Below, one piece after another: positions 16,024 to 19,148 of a stretch of 19,148 bases of DNA (position 1 is the stretch's first letter; every line of letters starts with the position of its first letter). A program made the translations under genes and the position numbers. Location of the stretch: contig DAIDJQ010000109.1 in the NCBI GenBank assembly GCA_027451305.1, positions 1 through 19,148 of the forward strand. The letters run 5' to 3'. Below the pieces are notes generated by a model. That model was not told where the DNA came from, ran no database searches, and was given only the letters and a program-made list of their open reading frames with translations. Source of the DNA: Cellulomonas sp. GTDB lineage: Bacteria > Actinomycetota > Actinomycetes > Actinomycetales > Cellulomonadaceae.

Positions 16024-16769
16024 GTGAGGACCCGCTTGCGGGCGGCGGAGGGCTCGGCGTCCGGTCGTCGCAGGTAGAGCGGTGTGGTGGGCAACGGCTG
16101 ACCGGCGGCGTGCCGGAGCAGGGCGAGGCGCCCCAGCTCGGCGGGGTCCGGATCGCGCAGCGCGGGGTCCGCGTCGTGCAGCGCCGGGTCGAGGTGCGCA
16201 CCTCCGTGGACGGCCGGGGGACGCGGCGTCGGAGCGGCGGGCAGCCCGAGCGCCTCGCGGTGCAGCAGCGCGCCGCGCCCGACGACGATCGCGCCCGCCG
16301 TCCGGCCGTGCTCGACGAGGGCAGCGGGCGCGGCGATGTCCGGCCCTGCGACCAGCACCGCGGACCCGGTGCCGTCCACCCGGTAGGCGGCCCAGTACAC
16401 CTCGTGGCGACGCGCATCGGTGACCACCAGCACGTGGCTGCCCGGCACAGCGGTGCGTGCGGCAGTGGCTGCGAGCGCGTCGACGGAAGGGACGCCCCAG
16501 GCGGGCACGTCCAGCGCGAGGGCCATGGTCCGAGCCGTGACGAGCCCCACGCGCAGCCCCGTGAACGGCGCAGGCCCGGTACCGGCCACGACGGCGGTCA
16601 GCGCCGTGCGCTCGACCCCCGCGTCCGCGAGCACGTGCTGCACCATCGGTGCGAGCAGCTCCGCGTGGTGCCGCTGCTCGGAGTCCGACCTGGAGGCCAG
16701 CACGCTCCCGTCGTCGGCGAGCACCGCGACGGCTACGGAGGAGGAGGTGTCCAGCGCGAGGATCGGCAC
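16020..16769 (-). CDS. tsaB: tRNA threonylcarbamoyladenosine biosynthesis protein TsaB
   Basis: TsaB is the ASKHA-fold partner and scaffold of TsaD in t6A synthesis. The 249-residue protein starts PILALDTSSSVAVAVL (2-17), with HHAELLAPMV (34-43) and GPAPFTGLRVG (65-75) typical of TsaB. The last third is less conserved and Pro/Asp-rich. The GTG at 16769 lies 5 nt past the tsaE stop; a longer frame to 16829 would overlap tsaE and lacks support. Its stop overlaps the rimI GTG. It is read in the same operon as tsaE and alr. Confidence 0.96.
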   Translation of the reverse strand: MPILALDTSSSVAVAVLADDGSVLASRSDSEQRHHAELLAPMVQHVLADAGVERTALTAVVAGTGPAPFTGLRVGLVTARTMALALDVPAWGVPSVDALAATAARTAVPGSHVLVVTDARRHEVYWAAYRVDGTGSAVLVAGPDIAAPAALVEHGRTAGAIVVGRGALLHREALGLPAAPTPRPPAVHGGAHLDPALHDADPALRDPDPAELGRLALLRHAAGQPLPTTPLYLRRPDAEPSAARKRVLT

Positions 16770-16774
16770 GGCGA

Positions 16775-17320
16775 TCAGCCTGCCACGGCGGTCAGCACGC
16801 CGACACGCGGCAGCGCCACACCGGCCCACCGGGCACCGACCGCCCGGACGGTCAGCTCACGCTCACCCGCGTCGGCCGGCTCGTCGGCGGTCGGGTCCAC
16901 CGCACCCCGGGGGCGACGCAGGCTGAGCTCGAGGCGGTCCTCGGCGAGCGGCTCCACCCACCCCTCGCCCCACTCCACGACGGTCACCGACTCCTCGAGG
17001 CTCGAGTCCAGGTCCAGCGCCTCGACCTCGTCGAGCGAGCGGAGCCGGTACGCGTCGACGTGCACCAGCGCCGGGCCCACCGACCCGTCCGGCCCGGGCA
17101 GCGGCGGGTGCTCGCGGGCGATGATGAAGGTCGGCGAGGCGACCTGGCCCCGCACGTGCAGGCCGGCGCCGATGCCCTGGGTGAGGGTCGTCTTGCCCGC
17201 TCCGAGGTCGCCGGTCAGCACCACCAGGTCGCCGGCGCGCAGCACCGCCGCCAGCTCCAGGCCGTACGCGCGTGTCGCCTCGGCGTCGGGCAGTCGGACC
17301 GTGCCGCTCCCCGGGGTCAC
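16775..17320 (-). CDS. tsaE: tRNA threonylcarbamoyladenosine biosynthesis ATPase TsaE
   Basis: TsaE is the small ATPase that resets the TsaBD complex in t6A synthesis. The 181 residues include the P-loop GDLGAGKTT (37-45), SPTF (62-65), HVDAYRL (87-93) and VEWGE (115-119), in the usual order. A C-terminal extension from about 137, with Pro, Asp and Ala-rich stretches, is longer than in compact TsaE proteins. The GTG at 17320 overlaps the alr stop by four bases (GTGA). The order alr-tsaE-tsaB-rimI matches the mycobacterial operon as I recall it. Confidence 0.97.
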   Translation of the reverse strand: MTPGSGTVRLPDAEATRAYGLELAAVLRAGDLVVLTGDLGAGKTTLTQGIGAGLHVRGQVASPTFIIAREHPPLPGPDGSVGPALVHVDAYRLRSLDEVEALDLDSSLEESVTVVEWGEGWVEPLAEDRLELSLRRPRGAVDPTADEPADAGERELTVRAVGARWAGVALPRVGVLTAVAG

Positions 17321-18513
17321 CGGACCACCGCCTCGTCCGCCGCGGCACGCCCGGCCCGCGCCACCGAGTCCACGTGCTCGCGAGGCACGCGCGCCCCGAG
17401 CCTCGTCGTGATCTCGTAGCTGATGGTGCCGGCCGCCCGCGCCCAGTCCTCGGCCGTGGGTCCGCCGTCCGCCCCGGTGCCGAAGAGCACCACCCGGTCA
17501 CCCGCCTGCTCGACCGCGTCGGGACCGAGGTCCAGCACGAACTGGTCCATGCACACCCGTCCCGCCACCCCGAGGCGCCGGCCACCCACCTGCACCGGAC
17601 CGCCGAGCGTCACCCCCGAGCCCGAGGCGTGCCGCGGGACGCCGTCCGCATACCCGATGGGCACCACGCCCAGCGTCGTCGCCCGCTCGGTGACGTACTG
17701 GTGCCCGTAGGAGACGCCCTGCCCGGCGGGCACCCGCTTGACGGTGGCGAGCTCCGCCTCGAGAGTCATGGCGGGCACCAGGCCGAAGTCCGCCGGCCCG
17801 CCCAGCTGGGGCACCGGAGACAGCCCGTACACGGCCAGACCGGGACGGACGAGGTCGTAGTGCACCGCCGGACGGGTCAGCGTCGCGGCCGAGTTGGCCA
17901 GGTGCCGCACCTCGAGCCGGGCGCCGGCGGCCTCCACCGTGCGGACCGCGTCGGCGAACACCTGCTCCTGGGCACGCACCGTCGGGTGGTCCGGCTCGTC
18001 GGCGAAGGCGAAGTGGGACCACACGCCGACCAGGCGGACGGCGCCCTCCGCCTCCGCCCGCAGCGCTGCGTCCACCAGGGCCGGCAGCTGGTCCGGCAGC
18101 ACGCCGTTGCGGCCGAGACCGGTGTCCACCTTCAGGTGCACCCGGGCCGGCCGGCCGGCCGCGCGGACCGCACGCAGCACCTCCTCGAGCGCCCACGGCG
18201 CCGCGACCGAGACGTCCACATCCGCCTCGACCACCTCGCGGAGCGGCGCGCCAGGCGCGTAGAGCCAGGTCAGCACGCGCGGCGCGGTGATCCCGGCGGC
18301 GCGCAGCGCCAACGCCTCGGACACCTGGGCGGTGCCGGGCCACGTGGCGCCGCCCTCGACGGCTGCGGTCGCAGCGGGCAGCAGACCGTGCCCGTAGGCG
18401 TCCGCCTTGACGACGGCCATCACCTGAGCGGTGGGGGCGTGCTCGGCGAGCGCGCGCACGTTGCCCCGGATCGCGGCGAGGTCGACGACGGCACGGGCGG
18501 GAAATCGGCTCAC
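17317..18513 (-). CDS. alr: Alanine racemase
   Basis: Alr interconverts L- and D-alanine for peptidoglycan, using pyridoxal phosphate. The 398-residue protein has the PLP lysine Lys36 in VVKADAYGHG, VDTGLGRNG (129-137), HLANSAA (204-210), the second catalytic base Tyr269 in GVSYGHQY, GYADGVPR (287-294) and RVCMDQF (319-325). I chose the GTG at 18513, directly before RFPARAVVDLAAI; the longer frame to 18603 runs into the upstream gene's end. The ribosome site is poor. The kinase gene ends 61 bp upstream on the same strand, so alr may be read through from it. Its stop overlaps tsaE. Confidence 0.97.
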   Translation of the reverse strand: MSRFPARAVVDLAAIRGNVRALAEHAPTAQVMAVVKADAYGHGLLPAATAAVEGGATWPGTAQVSEALALRAAGITAPRVLTWLYAPGAPLREVVEADVDVSVAAPWALEEVLRAVRAAGRPARVHLKVDTGLGRNGVLPDQLPALVDAALRAEAEGAVRLVGVWSHFAFADEPDHPTVRAQEQVFADAVRTVEAAGARLEVRHLANSAATLTRPAVHYDLVRPGLAVYGLSPVPQLGGPADFGLVPAMTLEAELATVKRVPAGQGVSYGHQYVTERATTLGVVPIGYADGVPRHASGSGVTLGGPVQVGGRRLGVAGRVCMDQFVLDLGPDAVEQAGDRVVLFGTGADGGPTAEDWARAAGTISYEITTRLGARVPREHVDSVARAGRAAADEAVVR

Positions 18514-18574
18514 GGCCGCCAGTGTCTCACCGCACCCCGCGGGACCTGGTGGTCGGCCCAGCGGGCGACCCGGG

Positions 18575-19148
18575 TCAACCCGGGTCCACCACCACGTCCG
18601 CACGGGCCGCCGTCCCTGCGATCAGTCGGGCGTTCGCCTCGTCCGGGCCCAGCGACCACGCCCGCGCGGCGTCCGGCGGCTTGCCGAACCGCTCGTGCCG
18701 CGCGATCAGCCGGGACAGCCGCACCTCGTCGTCGAGCGCCACGTACCAGGTCTCGTCCAGCAGCCCGGCGACGGGCGCGAACCCGTGCTCCCGGACCAGC
18801 AGGTAGTTGCCCTCGACGACCACCAGCGGCACGTCGGACGGCACGGCGAGCGCCCCGGCGATCGCGTTGTGCGCCTCGCGGCGGTACTCGGGCGCCCAGA
18901 CCGTCTCACCGGGCACCGGACGGCGCAGCCGGTGCAGCAGCGCGACGAAGCCGGCCGCGTCGAACGTGTCCGGCGCTCCCTTGCGATCGGCGCGCCCGAG
19001 CCGCTCAAGGGTGGTCTGCGCCAGGTGGAAGCCGTCCATCGGCACCACGACGCAGGCGTCGCCGAACGCCGCCAGGAGGCGGGCGGAGATCGTCGACTTG
19101 CCCGCGCCCGGGGCTCCGGTGACGCCGAGCAGGCGCCGGTGGCCCGGC
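18575..19148 (-). CDS. P-loop nucleoside/nucleotide (uridine-kinase-like) kinase, 5' end cut by window
   Basis: About 190 C-terminal residues are visible; the start lies beyond the window. The P-loop GAPGAGKST is near the cut end, followed by VVVPMDGFHL, VVVEGNYLL and DETWYVALDDEVRLSRLIAR, then HERFGKPPDAARAW. This pattern belongs to the uridine kinase/pantothenate kinase superfamily, in the group usually annotated as nucleoside/nucleotide kinase family protein. Some relatives phosphorylate sugars such as fructose, so the substrate is open. It lies 61 bp upstream of alr and is probably the first visible gene of that operon. The last codons contain a tandem ACCCGGGTC-type repeat (18567-18586). 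Confidence 0.85.
   Translation of the reverse strand, partial: PGHRRLLGVTGAPGAGKSTISARLLAAFGDACVVVPMDGFHLAQTTLERLGRADRKGAPDTFDAAGFVALLHRLRRPVPGETVWAPEYRREAHNAIAGALAVPSDVPLVVVEGNYLLVREHGFAPVAGLLDETWYVALDDEVRLSRLIARHERFGKPPDAARAWSLGPDEANARLIAGTAARADVVVDPG

Noticed and set aside
15542..16417. N-terminal extension of the sulfurtransferase to 570 residues
   Set aside because: It runs through rimI and tsaB in another frame of the same strand and has no domain; the ATG overlap with rimI is the natural start.
18567..18586. Tandem ACCCGGGTC palindromes as a possible operator for alr
   Set aside because: They lie mostly in the last codons of the kinase gene and over its stop. With no promoter nearby, coding plus composition bias is enough to explain them.

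Overview
The window looks like chromosomal DNA from a high-GC Gram-positive actinobacterium. The evidence is very high third-position G+C, frequent GTG starts, a WhiB-family regulator, a BldM-type regulator, the GuaB/GuaB3 pair, and actinobacterial CIRCE elements at groES. The gene set would fit Cellulomonas or a relative in the Micrococcales, but that placement is a guess from gene content. From memory, much of the order resembles the Mycobacterium tuberculosis stretch alr-tsaE-tsaB-rimI-tsaD-groES-...-whiB3-...-guaB2-guaB3 and the Streptomyces whiD-bldM-...-guaB-guaB3 stretch. I see no tRNA, rRNA, CRISPR array, insertion sequence or prophage gene.

Layout. (1) At 1-3321, minus strand, is a hexitol-uptake unit: a DeoR-type regulator, a zinc medium-chain dehydrogenase, and a mannitol-type PTS permease cut by the window start. 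(2) At 3322-3685 is a non-coding stretch with the regulator's predicted promoter, repeats and the guaB3 terminator. (3) At 3686-7267 are guaB3 and guaB (minus), separated by a plus-strand DEDDh exonuclease. (4) At 7353-9773 are three regulators: a BldM ortholog with an eroded receiver (minus), a MerR-type protein with a B12-fold-like C-terminus (minus), and a WhiD/WhiB3-like iron-sulfur protein (plus). (5) At 9842-10355 are a strong hairpin, groES (minus), and a promoter interlocked with two CIRCE elements. (6) At 10399-12782 (plus) are a THUMP-like methyltransferase and an overlapping YbdK-type glutamate-cysteine ligase. (7) At 12815-14620 are tsaD (minus) and a divergent RutE-like nitroreductase, with two perfect dyads between them. 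(8) At 14705-19148 is a minus-strand operon: P-loop kinase (cut by the window end), alr, tsaE, tsaB, rimI and a rhodanese sulfurtransferase.

How the genes work together. Region 1 should import and oxidise a hexitol under regulator control. GuaB supplies guanine nucleotides. TsaB, TsaE and TsaD make the t6A modification of tRNA, and RimI acetylates ribosomal or other N-termini. Alr supplies D-alanine for peptidoglycan. GroES is the co-chaperonin under predicted HrcA control.

Most of the window is ordinary core genome, and I did not find a clear new multi-gene system. The items most worth a second look are a perfect LexA-type SOS box on the promoter of the MerR/B12-like regulator, a run of genes whose start codons sit exactly 6 nt after a -10-like hexamer (predicted leaderless mRNAs), the paired dyads between tsaD and the RutE-like gene, and the degenerate sensor domains in the two regulators next to whiD.
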